DNA of 64,000 nucleotides from an uncultured Draconibacterium sp. Its GTDB lineage: Bacteria > Bacteroidota > Bacteroidia > Bacteroidales > Prolixibacteraceae. A program made the translations under genes and the position numbers. The notes beneath the pieces were generated by a model. It did not search any database. It was not told the DNA's origin and worked only from the letters and a program-made list of their open reading frames with translations. The stretch spans positions 1,025,001 to 1,089,000 of the forward strand of contig NZ_OY781464.1 in assembly GCF_963676735.1 (NCBI RefSeq), given 5' to 3'. Of this stretch, positions 26,112 through 35,640 are shown piece by piece; position 1 is the stretch's first letter, and each line of letters opens with the position of its first letter.

Positions 26112-26798
26112 TTAAAAGCTTAATCCAATTGTAAAGTTCATACACGGAAGTTTTGATGTTTTTTCGTTTGAATTTTTCCCAAGCCCCTCATTAATAACCT
26201 CCTGCAGGTAAGTGCCCGGATAATCATCGCTTTCTAACTCTGCGCTTAGGGTGTTAAACTCGGCACCCAGCATAAGAATTCCGTAACGAATGTTCAAGCC
26301 GGTTGAAAAGCCAAAATCAACTTTACTTATAAAGAACTCATCGGCATCATCAATCATATCGTCGTAGTAGGTAACGGCGCCGGTTCCCCATGCAAAATCT
26401 GCCTTGGCATAAATATCAAACTCTAGTTTGTCAACCGGACTGTAGGTAAACGAAGGGCCAATTTTTGATCCGGCACGAAAGATGCCTAAATTGGTATCAT
26501 AAAAATTATTTTCCGATTTAAAGTTATGGAAAATGGCATAAAGGTAGTCGACATTTATGCCAAAGGCCATATCGTCTCTATCTAAAATACTTTTGATTAG
26601 AAAGATTGAACCCAGTTCAAAATTGGCTCCTGTTTTCGACTCAATTCCGGCATCGTTCCAATCTTGCTTGTCAAGGTCAAAATGTTTCCACGATGGATTA
26701 GAGTAGCCAACCCGGAAATAGAATTGATTTTCAACTTGTTGGGCAAAAATAAAAGTTGACAGAAGGAGAAACGAGAGCGAAAGAATAACTTTTTTCAT
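26112..26798 (-). CDS. Outer-membrane beta-barrel protein
   Basis: A signal peptide ending near FIFAQ is followed by about 205 residues of alternating polar and hydrophobic strands with many aromatic residues, and the C-terminus ends in F (NFTIGLSF). This fits an eight-stranded outer-membrane barrel of the OmpW/PorT-like type. No plug or OmpA domain is present. The ligand or role is unknown. Confidence 0.75.
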   Translation of the reverse strand: MKKVILSLSFLLLSTFIFAQQVENQFYFRVGYSNPSWKHFDLDKQDWNDAGIESKTGANFELGSIFLIKSILDRDDMAFGINVDYLYAIFHNFKSENNFYDTNLGIFRAGSKIGPSFTYSPVDKLEFDIYAKADFAWGTGAVTYYDDMIDDADEFFISKVDFGFSTGLNIRYGILMLGAEFNTLSAELESDDYPGTYLQEVINEGLGKNSNEKTSKLPCMNFTIGLSF

Positions 26799-26993
26799 GA
26801 TGTGTAAAATTTGAATATATGGTTAAATTACAAAGTTTATTCAGCTTTGACTATTGCTTATTTTGTACAAGTTATGATAATCTGATTAAATATGGAAATA
26901 GAAGATGTGCTACTGGTTTTAAACTTCAAGGTTAGAAATAAAAAAACCTTTTTTTTTGCGCTCATTTCCTTTTATCTTTTGCCTTGTTTTTTC

Positions 26994-27001
26994 TATTTTT
27001 G
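26994..27001 (+). promoter_or_regulatory. -7 box upstream of ffh
   Basis: TATTTTTG matches TAnnTTTG exactly, 28 nt before the ffh ATG. It also shows that the longer frame starting at 26892 is not the protein start. The -33 region is T-rich without a clear TTTG. Confidence 0.55.
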
Positions 27002-27029
27002 CACCTCATTTTCAAAAAGAAGTAAAAGC

Positions 27030-28370
27030 ATGTTTGAGAATTTAAGTGACAGGCTGGAGAAGTCCTTTAAACTATTAAAAGGGCAGGGGAAAATAACCGA
27101 AATCAATGTAGCGGAAACGCTGAAAGATATTCGTCGTGCATTGTTGGATGCTGACGTTAACTTTAAAATTGCCAAAAAATTTACCGACGACGTAAAAGTA
27201 AAAGCTTTGGGGCAGGATGTATTAACTGCCGTTAAGCCCGGGCAAATGATGGTAAAAATTGTAAAAGATGAGCTGGCCCAACTAATGGGCGGTACTTTTA
27301 CCGATATAGAACTGAAAAATAAACCTGCTGTTATTTTGATGTCAGGTCTGCAGGGGTCGGGTAAAACCACTTTCTCCGGTAAGCTGGCCAATATGCTGAA
27401 AAGCAAAAAAGGGCGTCATCCACTGCTGGTTGCAGGCGACGTTTATCGTCCGGCAGCAATCGACCAATTGAAAGTTTTAGGCGAACAAATTGGTGTGCCG
27501 GTTTACACCGAGGATGGAAACATGGACCCGGTGAAAATTGCCCAGGCAGCAATAAAGCAAGCCAAAGCTAACGGAAACGATGTGGTAATTGTGGATACCG
27601 CCGGGCGTTTGGCAATTGATGAGCAGATGATGAACGAAATATCGGCCATTAAAAAAGCGATAAACCCCGATGAGATTCTGTTTGTAGTAGATTCGATGAC
27701 AGGGCAAGATGCTGTTAACACCGCAAAAGAGTTTAACGAACGTTTAGACTTTGATGGTGTAGTGCTTACTAAACTCGATGGTGATACCCGCGGTGGTGCG
27801 GCGTTATCAATTAGGGCAGTGGTTGAAAAACCGATTAAGTTTGTGGGTACAGGCGAAAAAGTTGATGCCCTGGATGTTTTCCACCCCGATCGTATGGCCG
27901 ATCGTATTTTAGGAATGGGTGATATTGTTTCGTTGGTAGAAAAGGCCCAGGAACAATTTGACGAAGAAGAAGCAAAACGCCTGCAGAAAAAATTACAGAA
28001 AAACACATTTAACTTTAATGACTTTCTGAAGCAGATTAACCAGATTAAAAAAATGGGTAATTTGAAAGATGTGATGGGTATGATACCCGGCATGGGAAAG
28101 GCAATGAAAGGTATGGATATTGATGATGATGCCTTTAAACACATCGAGGCCATAATTTATTCGATGACACCTGAGGAACGCGAAAACCCATCATTAATTA
28201 ACGGTGGCCGCAGAAAAAGAATTGCTACCGGGTCGGGAACAAATATTCAGGAAGTTAACCGCTTGTTGAAACAATTTAGCGAAACACGGAAAATGATGCG
28301 TATGGTATCGCAAGGTAAAAACGTTCAGCGGATGATGGCAGGTATGCAAGGGCAAGGCCGTAAATTTTAA
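27030..28370 (+). CDS. ffh: Signal recognition particle protein Ffh
   Basis: From ATG 27030 (MFENLSDRLEK) the protein has 446 residues, the normal length. The N domain comes first, then the GTPase G domain with GLQGSGKTTF near residue 105, DTAGRLAID near 190 and TKLDGDTRGGA near 248. The methionine-rich M domain (from about 295) ends in MMAGMQGQGRKF. Ffh binds the SRP RNA and signal sequences and targets ribosomes to FtsY. The SRP RNA gene is not seen nearby. folD follows 35 nt downstream. Confidence 0.97.
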   Translation: MFENLSDRLEKSFKLLKGQGKITEINVAETLKDIRRALLDADVNFKIAKKFTDDVKVKALGQDVLTAVKPGQMMVKIVKDELAQLMGGTFTDIELKNKPAVILMSGLQGSGKTTFSGKLANMLKSKKGRHPLLVAGDVYRPAAIDQLKVLGEQIGVPVYTEDGNMDPVKIAQAAIKQAKANGNDVVIVDTAGRLAIDEQMMNEISAIKKAINPDEILFVVDSMTGQDAVNTAKEFNERLDFDGVVLTKLDGDTRGGAALSIRAVVEKPIKFVGTGEKVDALDVFHPDRMADRILGMGDIVSLVEKAQEQFDEEEAKRLQKKLQKNTFNFNDFLKQINQIKKMGNLKDVMGMIPGMGKAMKGMDIDDDAFKHIEAIIYSMTPEERENPSLINGGRRKRIATGSGTNIQEVNRLLKQFSETRKMMRMVSQGKNVQRMMAGMQGQGRKF

Positions 28371-28405
28371 TTATAAAGAATAGTTCACAAAAAATAATTT
28401 GCGCA

Positions 28406-29281
28406 ATGAATTTAATTGACGGGAAAAAAGTAGCTGCTGAAATCAAGCAGGAAATTGCTGAAGAGGTAAAACAAATTGTTCAGAACGGAGGCAAACAACC
28501 TCATTTAGCTGCTATTTTGGTAGGGCACGATGGAGGAAGCGAAACTTATGTGGCCTATAAAATTAAGGATTGCGAAGAAGTGGGCTTTAAGTCTTCGTTG
28601 ATTCGTTATGAAGATGATGTAACCGAAGAAGAATTACTGGCAAAAGTTGAGGATTTAAATAACGATGCCGATGTTGATGGTTTTATTGTACAGCTGCCTT
28701 TGCCAAAACATATTTCAGAACAAAAAATTATTGAAGCTATTGAGCCTAAAAAAGATGTAGACGGCTTTCACCCGATAAATGTGGGACGCATGGTAATTGG
28801 CTTGCCATCATTTGTGTCGGCAACACCTTACGGTATAGTTGAGCTGATTAAACGGTACGATATTGAAACCAGCGGTAAAAACTGTGTTGTTCTTGGACGA
28901 AGCAATATTGTTGGTCGTCCGATGAGTGTGTTAATGTCGCAAAAAGCAATGAATGCTACAGTAACGGTTGCACACAGCCGTACAGCCAACTTAAAGGAAG
29001 TATGCGCCAATGCCGATATTTTAATTGTTGCTATGGGTGTACCTGAGTTTGTAAAAGGCGATATGGTTAAAGAAGGAGCCGTTGTAATTGATGTAGGTAC
29101 AACCCGGGTAAAATCGGATAAAACAAAATCGGGTTGGAAACTTAAAGGCGATGTTGCTTTCGACGAAGTAGCCGAAAAGTGTTCGTACATAACACCTGTT
29201 CCGGGTGGTGTGGGACCAATGACACGTACTTCGCTGCTTTTAAATACTTTGCTGTCTGCCAAAAAAGAAATTTATAAATAG
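28406..29281 (+). CDS. folD: Bifunctional methylenetetrahydrofolate dehydrogenase/cyclohydrolase
   Basis: The 291-residue protein is a full-length FolD. The catalytic segment YVAYKIKDCEEVGF holds the conserved Y and K, VDGFIVQLPLP is the family signature, GRSNIVGRPM is part of the NADP site and ITPVPGGVGPMTR is the C-terminal signature. It converts 5,10-methylene-THF to 10-formyl-THF in one-carbon metabolism. It is 35 nt after ffh and ends in a strong terminator. Confidence 0.97.
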   Translation: MNLIDGKKVAAEIKQEIAEEVKQIVQNGGKQPHLAAILVGHDGGSETYVAYKIKDCEEVGFKSSLIRYEDDVTEEELLAKVEDLNNDADVDGFIVQLPLPKHISEQKIIEAIEPKKDVDGFHPINVGRMVIGLPSFVSATPYGIVELIKRYDIETSGKNCVVLGRSNIVGRPMSVLMSQKAMNATVTVAHSRTANLKEVCANADILIVAMGVPEFVKGDMVKEGAVVIDVGTTRVKSDKTKSGWKLKGDVAFDEVAEKCSYITPVPGGVGPMTRTSLLLNTLLSAKKEIYK

Positions 29282-29296
29282 AAGAAATAAGCACAT

Positions 29297-29327
29297 AAAA
29301 AAAGGAGCATAAATTGCTCCTTTTTTT
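29297..29327. terminator. Strong terminator after folD
   Basis: A 12-bp stem AAAAAAAGGAGC/GCTCCTTTTTTT with a 7-nt loop can end transcription in either direction; it lies 15 nt after the folD stop. Confidence 0.88.
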
Positions 29328-29445
29328 ATACCCTCGTTTTACAGAGCAACTGAAATTGTGTTGGTAGAATTATTATAAATAGCACTTTTTGCCGCGGAAT
29401 ATAGCTGCTTCATGACACATTCTGAATATTTCTCAATTATTTTTC

Positions 29446-29453
29446 TATTTTTG
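29446..29453 (+). promoter_or_regulatory. -7 box of the DUF3276 gene
   Basis: TATTTTTG matches TAnnTTTG exactly, 36 nt before the start codon. TCTG at 29421-29424, 21 nt upstream, is a partial -33 match. Confidence 0.5.
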
Positions 29454-29489
29454 AAACCTAACTAAGTCCAAAAACCAAAATATTGAAGA

Positions 29490-29894
29490 ATGGAAAGCGG
29501 TGATACCAAGGAGGGAGCAAAGTACAAAGACAGCAAATTCAAACAAGAGATTCACTCAAAAGTTATTCGGGCCGGAAAAAGAACCTACTACTTTTTTGAT
29601 GTAAAAAGTACCCGAAATGATGAGTATTACTTAACCATTACCGAAAGCAAAAAACGCTTTGGCGAAAATGGAAAGTTTTCGTACGAAAAACACAAAATTT
29701 TCCTTTACAAAGAAGACTTCACAAAATTTGTAGAAAGCCTGCAGGAAGTGGTTGATTACATTCATGAAGAACAACCGGAAGAAGCTATTGCAGAAGTGGT
29801 TGCAGCGAACGAAGAAGCCATTGAGGAAGAGGTAGCTGAGGAAAAAGCAGCTCCGGTAAAAGATTACACCAGCGTTGAGTTTGAAGATATTTAA
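29490..29894 (+). CDS. PUR-alpha-like (DUF3276) nucleic-acid-binding protein
   Basis: About 90 residues form the PUR-type fold (IHSKVIRAGKRTYYFFDVKST, YYLTITESKKRF, HKIFLYKEDFTKFVE), followed by a very acidic tail (about 95-134). Bacterial members bind single-stranded DNA or RNA. This is one of the characteristic small proteins of Bacteroidota. The acidic tail may regulate binding. It converges with the ABC-F gene, with 13 nt between stop codons. Confidence 0.85.
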   Translation: MESGDTKEGAKYKDSKFKQEIHSKVIRAGKRTYYFFDVKSTRNDEYYLTITESKKRFGENGKFSYEKHKIFLYKEDFTKFVESLQEVVDYIHEEQPEEAIAEVVAANEEAIEEEVAEEKAAPVKDYTSVEFEDI

Positions 29895-29907
29895 ACGCTA
29901 AAGCTTG

Positions 29908-31797
29908 TTACCCCAATTCACTTAATTCTAACCATCGTAACTCTTTTTCATCGAGTTGCGATTTTATTTGCTCCAGCTCCATCGACTTATCATACAATTC
30001 ATCGTGGTTAAGGTTTCCTGAATTTAGTTCTGCTTCCAGTTTTGTTATTTCTTCTTCCAGTTCCGGAATCTCGTTTTCCAATTGCTCAAATTCCCGTTTT
30101 TCGTTAAACGATAACTTCCTTTTTCCTGGATTTTTTCCTGGAGCTTTTGACGTATTTTGTGCAGTAACCTTCGTTTCAGCTTTTATTTTTGCCTCCAACC
30201 GTGCTTTTTGTTGCTCTTCTTCTTCTACCTTGTTGCGGTACACGGTGTAGTTTCCCGGAAAATCAGCAACTTTTCCGTCTCCTTCAAAAACAAATAGATG
30301 GTCAACAATTTTATCCATAAAAAAACGATCGTGCGACACCACAACCACGCAGCCGGCAAACGATTGCAAGTATTCTTCCAATACGTTAAGGGTCATAATA
30401 TCAAGGTCGTTGGTTGGTTCGTCAAGAATCAGAAAATTAGGATTCTGCATTAAAACTGTGCAAAGGTATAAACGCCGTTGCTCGCCACCACTAAGCTTTT
30501 CAATATAGTTGTATTGGGTTTCGGGCGGAAACAAAAAGCGTGTCAGCATTTGCGTGGCGCTCATTTTTGTGCCGTCCTCAAAATAAATATACTCTGCTAT
30601 TTTCTGAACGGCTTCAATTACTTTTTCCTGCGGATCAAAATTGATTCCTTCCTGTCGGTAATAGCCAAATTTTATGGTTTGGCCAATGTCAATCGAGCCG
30701 GAATCGGGCGAAAGTGCTTTCGTTAAAAGATTCAGAAATGTTGATTTTCCGGTTCCGTTTTTACCCACAATACCTACTTTCTCAAAACGTTGAAATTTGT
30801 ATGTAAAATCTTCGATGAGTTTCACACCGGGAAATGATTTGGATACTTTATCCAACTCAACAATTTTCTTCCCCAGACGAGCTGATTTTACATTCATTTC
30901 AACTTTGTCGTTTCGTACCTGCTGCGAAGCTTTGTCTTTGAGGTCGTAAAACGAATCAACACGGTATTTTGCTTTATGACTTCTCGCTTTTGGCATGCGG
31001 CGCATCCATTCTATTTCGGTGCGTAAAAGGTTTTTAGCCTTGCTAATGCTGGCCTGCTGCATGGCTATCCGCTCATCACGTTTTTCAAGAAAATAGGAAT
31101 AGTTACCCTGATAACGATAGATTTGGTTGTCTTCCATTTCAATAATCTCGTTGCACACACGGTCGAGAAAATAGCGATCGTGCGTAACCATTAAAAGAGT
31201 GGCTTTCGTTTTTTCAAGATAGGCTTCAAGCCATTCAATCATTTCCAGATCAAGGTGGTTGGTGGGTTCATCAAGAATTAATAAATAGGGTTGGTTGATA
31301 AGCACCTTGGCCAGCGCCAGTCGTTTTTGTTGTCCACCGGAGAGTTCGGCTACCTTTTGTTCCAGAAAATTAATTTTTAACTGGCTTAGTATCTGTTTAA
31401 TTTCTACCTCGATGCCCCAGGCATTGAGCTCGTCCATTTTTGCCGAAATAGCAGTAATTTCTTCTTGATTGTTTTTTGTAACTGCCAGCTCAAAAGCTTT
31501 TACCGTTTTTATTTTTTCGTTATCGCTTTCAAAAATTTCTTCAATAACGGTATTGGCCGGGTTTAAATTAGGGATTTGTTCAAAGTATCCCATTTTTATA
31601 TCGTTGGTGAGCGTTATTGCCCCTTCGTCAGGTGTTTCTTTTCCGGCCAGTAAGTCAAGCAAGCTTGATTTTCCGGTTCCGTTTTTTGCAATTAAGGCCA
31701 CTTTGGCACCTTCAAAAACGGTAAAGGAAATATTTTCAAATAGCATGAGTTCCCCCCAGCGTTTCGAGAGGTTTTCAGCTTGTATAAATGGCTTCAT
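29908..31797 (-). CDS. ABC-F family ATPase (Uup-like)
   Basis: The 629 residues hold two ABC ATPase domains without membrane segments. Walker A sites are GKNGTGKSS (really AKNGTGKSS) near residue 38 and GKNGTGKST near 347. Signature LSGGQQKR and LSGGEQRR and Walker B LLILDEPTNHLD and FLILDEPTNDLD follow in each. A long interdomain linker (about 240-305) and a C-terminal coiled coil (about 555-625) fit the Uup subgroup, which acts on ribosomes or DNA. Two lysines before the second domain are basic as in other ABC-F linkers. Confidence 0.92.
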   Translation of the reverse strand: MKPFIQAENLSKRWGELMLFENISFTVFEGAKVALIAKNGTGKSSLLDLLAGKETPDEGAITLTNDIKMGYFEQIPNLNPANTVIEEIFESDNEKIKTVKAFELAVTKNNQEEITAISAKMDELNAWGIEVEIKQILSQLKINFLEQKVAELSGGQQKRLALAKVLINQPYLLILDEPTNHLDLEMIEWLEAYLEKTKATLLMVTHDRYFLDRVCNEIIEMEDNQIYRYQGNYSYFLEKRDERIAMQQASISKAKNLLRTEIEWMRRMPKARSHKAKYRVDSFYDLKDKASQQVRNDKVEMNVKSARLGKKIVELDKVSKSFPGVKLIEDFTYKFQRFEKVGIVGKNGTGKSTFLNLLTKALSPDSGSIDIGQTIKFGYYRQEGINFDPQEKVIEAVQKIAEYIYFEDGTKMSATQMLTRFLFPPETQYNYIEKLSGGEQRRLYLCTVLMQNPNFLILDEPTNDLDIMTLNVLEEYLQSFAGCVVVVSHDRFFMDKIVDHLFVFEGDGKVADFPGNYTVYRNKVEEEEQQKARLEAKIKAETKVTAQNTSKAPGKNPGKRKLSFNEKREFEQLENEIPELEEEITKLEAELNSGNLNHDELYDKSMELEQIKSQLDEKELRWLELSELG

Positions 31798-31800
31798 GTT

Positions 31801-33066
31801 TTACGACTTGTTTTCAGAGGCAGCGTTATCTTTTTTTTCTTTAAGTGCTACGCTGTCTTTGTAATCGAATAATAAACTTAAGAAAGTTGGAATATTTTTG
31901 GCGGTAGCACTGTTTGGCGAGTTGCTCAAAATGGCAATACCAATGTCTTCTTCGTCGCACAGGGCAATTTCGGCTTTATACCCCAAAACGTAACCACCGT
32001 GGTAGGCTACTTCGCGTCCTTTGTAGTCAATAATTCGCCAGCCCAGCGAGTAACGCTTCGATTTTACCTCGCGTCCCCAGCTTCTGAAATAAGTTCGTTT
32101 TAATGGAGAGTTTACCTGCGGTGTAAAAACTGTTTGCCGGGCACTGGCATTAAAAACTTCAGAGTTGTCGTCAGTTAAAGTAGCCAGAAAATTGGCCATA
32201 TCGTTAATACTGGCATTAACTCCGGCAGCCGGAGCTGTGCTGTAATACCTGTCGTTAAGCCGCATGGGTTTGTAGCGGTTGTGCCCCTGGTTATAATGGG
32301 GGAAGGCCTTGTTTTTGTTGTTTTTAAAGGCCTCAAAGTTCATTGAAGCATCAGTCATGCCAAACGGAGAAAAAACTTTTTCTTTCATTACTGATTCGAA
32401 GCTTTTTTGAGTCTTGGCTTTTGTAATCGGGTCGTAAATACTGTAAACCACATTTTGGTACCCGTAAAGTTCTCCGGGAGGAGCAGTAATATCAACCTGA
32501 TTCAAGCGTTCAATTATCTTTTCAAGAGGTACCTTGTCTTCAACCATCAGGTCGTAGGCATGCGGAATAAGACCGGAGGTATGGCTGAGCAGATGTCGCA
32601 CCTTGAGTTGGTCGGTACATTCTTTATCTTTCAATTCAAAACCAGGAATGTAATCAACTACTTTATCGTCGAGTTTTATAATATTCTCATCATCCAGAAT
32701 TCCTGCGAGTACTCCGGTTACCGATTTTGATACCGATGCAAGACGAAAAACAGTATTGGCATTAACCGGAGCTTTTTCGCCAGCTTTTCGCACTCCAAAA
32801 CATTTTACCAAGGCAACTTTACCTTTGTAGGTTACCACTGCAGCAGCACCAACGGTACCTGATTGTTTTAAATTTTGTTCGAGAATACTGTCGAATTGAG
32901 CCAGGGTATTTTCAATCTCAACAACAGGATTGTATTCTGTTTCTTTTTTTGTAACAGCCTGTGTTTCCTTGTCTTTTGTTTTTTTTGCACTAACAAAAGA
33001 CTGTAATTTCAGTGCTAAAACAGCCACCCCAACAATAACAACAGCAACGTAAATTTTTCTTCTCAA
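31801..33066 (-). CDS. Serine hydrolase, beta-lactamase class C fold
   Basis: The 421-residue protein starts at a TTG with a good AAGGAG sequence 8 nt upstream; no ATG is available before the domain. An N-terminal membrane or signal helix (about 6-25) is followed by a class C beta-lactamase/PBP4-like domain. SVSK puts the serine at S111 and the lysine at K114, YQN lies at 203-205 and an HGG box lies near 365. Such enzymes act on peptides, esters or cell-wall peptides in the periplasm. The gene lies 4 nt from the ABC-F start on the same strand, so they form an operon. Confidence 0.85.
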   Translation of the reverse strand: MRRKIYVAVVIVGVAVLALKLQSFVSAKKTKDKETQAVTKKETEYNPVVEIENTLAQFDSILEQNLKQSGTVGAAAVVTYKGKVALVKCFGVRKAGEKAPVNANTVFRLASVSKSVTGVLAGILDDENIIKLDDKVVDYIPGFELKDKECTDQLKVRHLLSHTSGLIPHAYDLMVEDKVPLEKIIERLNQVDITAPPGELYGYQNVVYSIYDPITKAKTQKSFESVMKEKVFSPFGMTDASMNFEAFKNNKNKAFPHYNQGHNRYKPMRLNDRYYSTAPAAGVNASINDMANFLATLTDDNSEVFNASARQTVFTPQVNSPLKRTYFRSWGREVKSKRYSLGWRIIDYKGREVAYHGGYVLGYKAEIALCDEEDIGIAILSNSPNSATAKNIPTFLSLLFDYKDSVALKEKKDNAASENKS

Positions 33067-33462
33067 AACGTAATCTCCTTCACAATTTGAAACAAAAATA
33101 AGATTTATCTGATTGATTTGCAGGTGATGGCTTAATTTCGTCTTATTTTTTATTCACCATTATAATTTAATAACCTGCCAAAAGAAAAAGCCGGTCTCCA
33201 CCGGCTTTTTATACGTCTGTTTAATTAATACTTAAAATCATTTCTATAAAAGGGGAAGAAATGATACCTAAGCTATTGTTTTAATAAGACAGAATATTAT
33301 CGTTTTTGTTACACCTGCGATGAAAAAAAATCGATTATTTTTGAAAAAAATGAAACAACCAAGATTATTAGCGTTCTAAACTACATAAACTAGAATGATT
33401 AAAATTCATGGTGAATTCCATCTGTTACGATGGGAAATAGTAAATTTTATACCGATGGAAAA
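33067..33462. other. 396-nt divergent intergenic region with an orphan terminator
   Basis: The region separates the divergent serine hydrolase and endonuclease III genes. It holds the AAGGAG sequence for the TTG start, a strong terminator hairpin at 33185-33210 and a 9-bp hairpin (ATCATTTCT/AGAAATGAT) at 33237-33265. No gene ends at this terminator. Confidence 0.6.
33185..33210. terminator. Strong hairpin between two divergent genes
   Basis: An 11-bp perfect stem AAAAAGCCGGT/ACCGGCTTTTT with a CTCC loop has T runs on both strands, so it can act in either direction. Confidence 0.8.
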
Positions 33463-34125
33463 ATGAGAAAGAAAGAACTCTTTGCATATATTATCGATTA
33501 TTTTGAAACAACCATGCCAATTGCTGAAACAGAACTGGACTATGGTAATCCGTTTGAATTAATTGTTGCTGTAATCTTATCGGCACAATGTACCGATAAG
33601 CGCGTAAACCAGATTACTCCAGACTTGTTAAAGCGCTTTCCTACGCCACAAAAAATGGCAGAAGTAGAACCTGCCGAGGTGTTTGATTATATTAGGAGCT
33701 GTTCGTATCCGAATAACAAGGCAAAACACCTGGTGGGTATGGCCCAAAAGCTGCTTGAATTGTTTAATGGCGAAGTGCCAAGCGATGTTGATGATTTACA
33801 AAAATTACCCGGTGTTGGCCGAAAAACCGCCAATGTTATTGCTTCTGTGGTTTATAATAAACCAGCTTTGGCGGTTGATACTCATGTTTTTAGAGTGGCA
33901 GCCCGTATTGGTTTAAGTACCAACGCAAAAACACCGCTGGCTACCGAGCAGCAATTAATGAAATACATTCCGGAAGAATTGGTGCCTAAAGCCCATCATT
34001 GGCTTATTTTACATGGACGATATACCTGTCTGGCCCGCAAACCAAAATGTAGTAAATGCGGTTTAACTGATGTTTGTAAGTTTTATAAAAAGGAAGTAAA
34101 TTCGGGCGCACAGGCGGCATCCTGA
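33463..34125 (+). CDS. nth: Endonuclease III
   Basis: The start is probably ATG 33463 (MRKKELFAYI), 220 residues, which aligns with usual Nth length; ATG 33430 would add 11 residues. The helix-hairpin-helix LPGVGRKTANVI with its catalytic lysine, the catalytic aspartate in AVDTHVFRV and the 4Fe-4S cluster cysteines (CLARKPKCSKCGLTDVC, spacing 6-2-5) are all present. Nth removes oxidised pyrimidines and cleaves the strand as a lyase. It converges with the decarboxylase gene. Confidence 0.95.
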   Translation: MRKKELFAYIIDYFETTMPIAETELDYGNPFELIVAVILSAQCTDKRVNQITPDLLKRFPTPQKMAEVEPAEVFDYIRSCSYPNNKAKHLVGMAQKLLELFNGEVPSDVDDLQKLPGVGRKTANVIASVVYNKPALAVDTHVFRVAARIGLSTNAKTPLATEQQLMKYIPEELVPKAHHWLILHGRYTCLARKPKCSKCGLTDVCKFYKKEVNSGAQAAS

Positions 34126-34158
34126 TTGTGTTAGCTTTTGTTGCAAAACGAAATTTTT

Positions 34159-35601
34159 TTACTTCGCACTCAGCATTTTAGCGGTAGATAGAATTAACTC
34201 CCACGCATTTTTAACATGTTTTTCCTCCATGTGGGTTTGCCCAAAGTTCATACGTAAAACAAGCTGGTCGTTTAGTTTTGTATGGGTAAAATATATTTTG
34301 CCACTATCGTTTATCGTGTTCATTAAGAGCATATTAAATGCATCGCCGGCCTTGTGCTTAAAACAAACCAGGTTCATTGCAGGCTTAACAACAACTTCAA
34401 AATCATCCGATTCATCTACCCACTTTTCAAATTCGCGGGCCAGGCGTACGTGTTCGCGAATAAGCTGCTGAAGCCCCTCAATTCCGTAATGCCTGATAAC
34501 AAACCATAGTTTTAAGGACCTGAAACGCCTGCCCAGTTGAATGTGCCAGTCGCGGTAATCAAAAACTTCACCGGTTTCGGTGGCTTTGTTTCGCAGATAT
34601 TCCGGTAAAATGGAGAAGGTATTGATGAGTTCTTGTCGGTTGGCTACCCAAAAAACATTACAATCAAAATTGGTAAACATCCATTTGTGCGGATTAAAAC
34701 TGTAACTATCTGCCAGTTTAACGCCATTAGCCAGGTGTCTGAATTCGGGGCAAAGCATTGCCGTTCCGAACGAGGCAGCATCAACGTGAAACCAGCATTT
34801 CTCTTTCTTGCAAATCTGTCCGATTTCCGGAAGTGGGTCAACAGCAGTTGACGAAGTGGTACCAATTGAACCACAAACAAAAAACGGCACCAGTCCGTTG
34901 GCTTTATCCTCCTTAATTTGTTGGTGGAGGAGATGCGCTTGCATGGCAAAATTTTTGTCAACATCAATCAGTCGAAGATTGTGTTTGCCAATGCCGGCTA
35001 TTTTTATGCCTTTCTCAACTGAAGAGTGCGTTTGTGTAGAAACGTATGCTACCAATTTTTCTTCCAGTCCATTTATATTGGATGCAAAGTTTGTGGCCCG
35101 TTCGCGTGCTGCAATAATGGCCGTAAGTGCAGCGGTAGAAGCGGTGTCCTGAATAACACCACCTCCGGTTGATGTGGATTTAAACTGTGCCGGCATTTGC
35201 ATCATTTCAGCCAGCCAGTCAAGCACCCTTATTTCCAGTTCTGTTGCTGCCGGACTTGTTGCCCAAAGCATACCCTGCACTCCAAGTCCAGATGAAACAA
35301 GGTCGCCTAAAATGGAGGGAAACGACGTATTGGCGTTAAAATATGCAAAGAAGTTGGGCGATTGCCAATGTGTTATTCCGGGCATAATTTTTTCATCCAG
35401 ATCGCGTATAATTTCATCAAATGGTTCGCCATTGGCGGGTGCCGCCTTGGGTAATTTATTTAATAGCTCGCCGGGTTTCGATTGCGACATTACCGAATAG
35501 TTTTCAATCTGTTCGTAATAATCTGCAATCCAGTCGATTATTTTTTTACCTTCTTCACGGAACTGTTCCGTACTCATGTGAAATTTCTCGCTCTTCACCA
35601 T
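34159..35601 (-). CDS. PLP-dependent aromatic-amino-acid-type decarboxylase (group II)
   Basis: The 480 residues match group II pyridoxal-phosphate decarboxylases (DDC/TDC). GITHWQSPNFFAYF near residue 75, the substrate-side THSSVEKG, HVDAASFGTA for the ring aspartate and SFNPHKWM with the PLP lysine near 306 are the expected sites. Such enzymes make tryptamine, tyramine, dopamine or similar amines. Substrate cannot be fixed from sequence. The gene is alone on this strand, with acylphosphatase 40 nt upstream in coordinates of transcription order. Confidence 0.9.
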   Translation of the reverse strand: MVKSEKFHMSTEQFREEGKKIIDWIADYYEQIENYSVMSQSKPGELLNKLPKAAPANGEPFDEIIRDLDEKIMPGITHWQSPNFFAYFNANTSFPSILGDLVSSGLGVQGMLWATSPAATELEIRVLDWLAEMMQMPAQFKSTSTGGGVIQDTASTAALTAIIAARERATNFASNINGLEEKLVAYVSTQTHSSVEKGIKIAGIGKHNLRLIDVDKNFAMQAHLLHQQIKEDKANGLVPFFVCGSIGTTSSTAVDPLPEIGQICKKEKCWFHVDAASFGTAMLCPEFRHLANGVKLADSYSFNPHKWMFTNFDCNVFWVANRQELINTFSILPEYLRNKATETGEVFDYRDWHIQLGRRFRSLKLWFVIRHYGIEGLQQLIREHVRLAREFEKWVDESDDFEVVVKPAMNLVCFKHKAGDAFNMLLMNTINDSGKIYFTHTKLNDQLVLRMNFGQTHMEEKHVKNAWELILSTAKMLSAK

Positions 35602-35640
35602 TTTGTTATTTTAATTTGGACGATTAGAATGATGGGATTA

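Noticed and set aside
26892..27029. 46-residue N-terminal extension of Ffh
   Set aside because: It would run through the -7 box at 26994-27001, and Ffh of normal length starts at 27030.
27503..28153. 216-codon minus-strand frame inside ffh
   Set aside because: It is the antisense of a strongly conserved gene, with serine-rich low-complexity translation.
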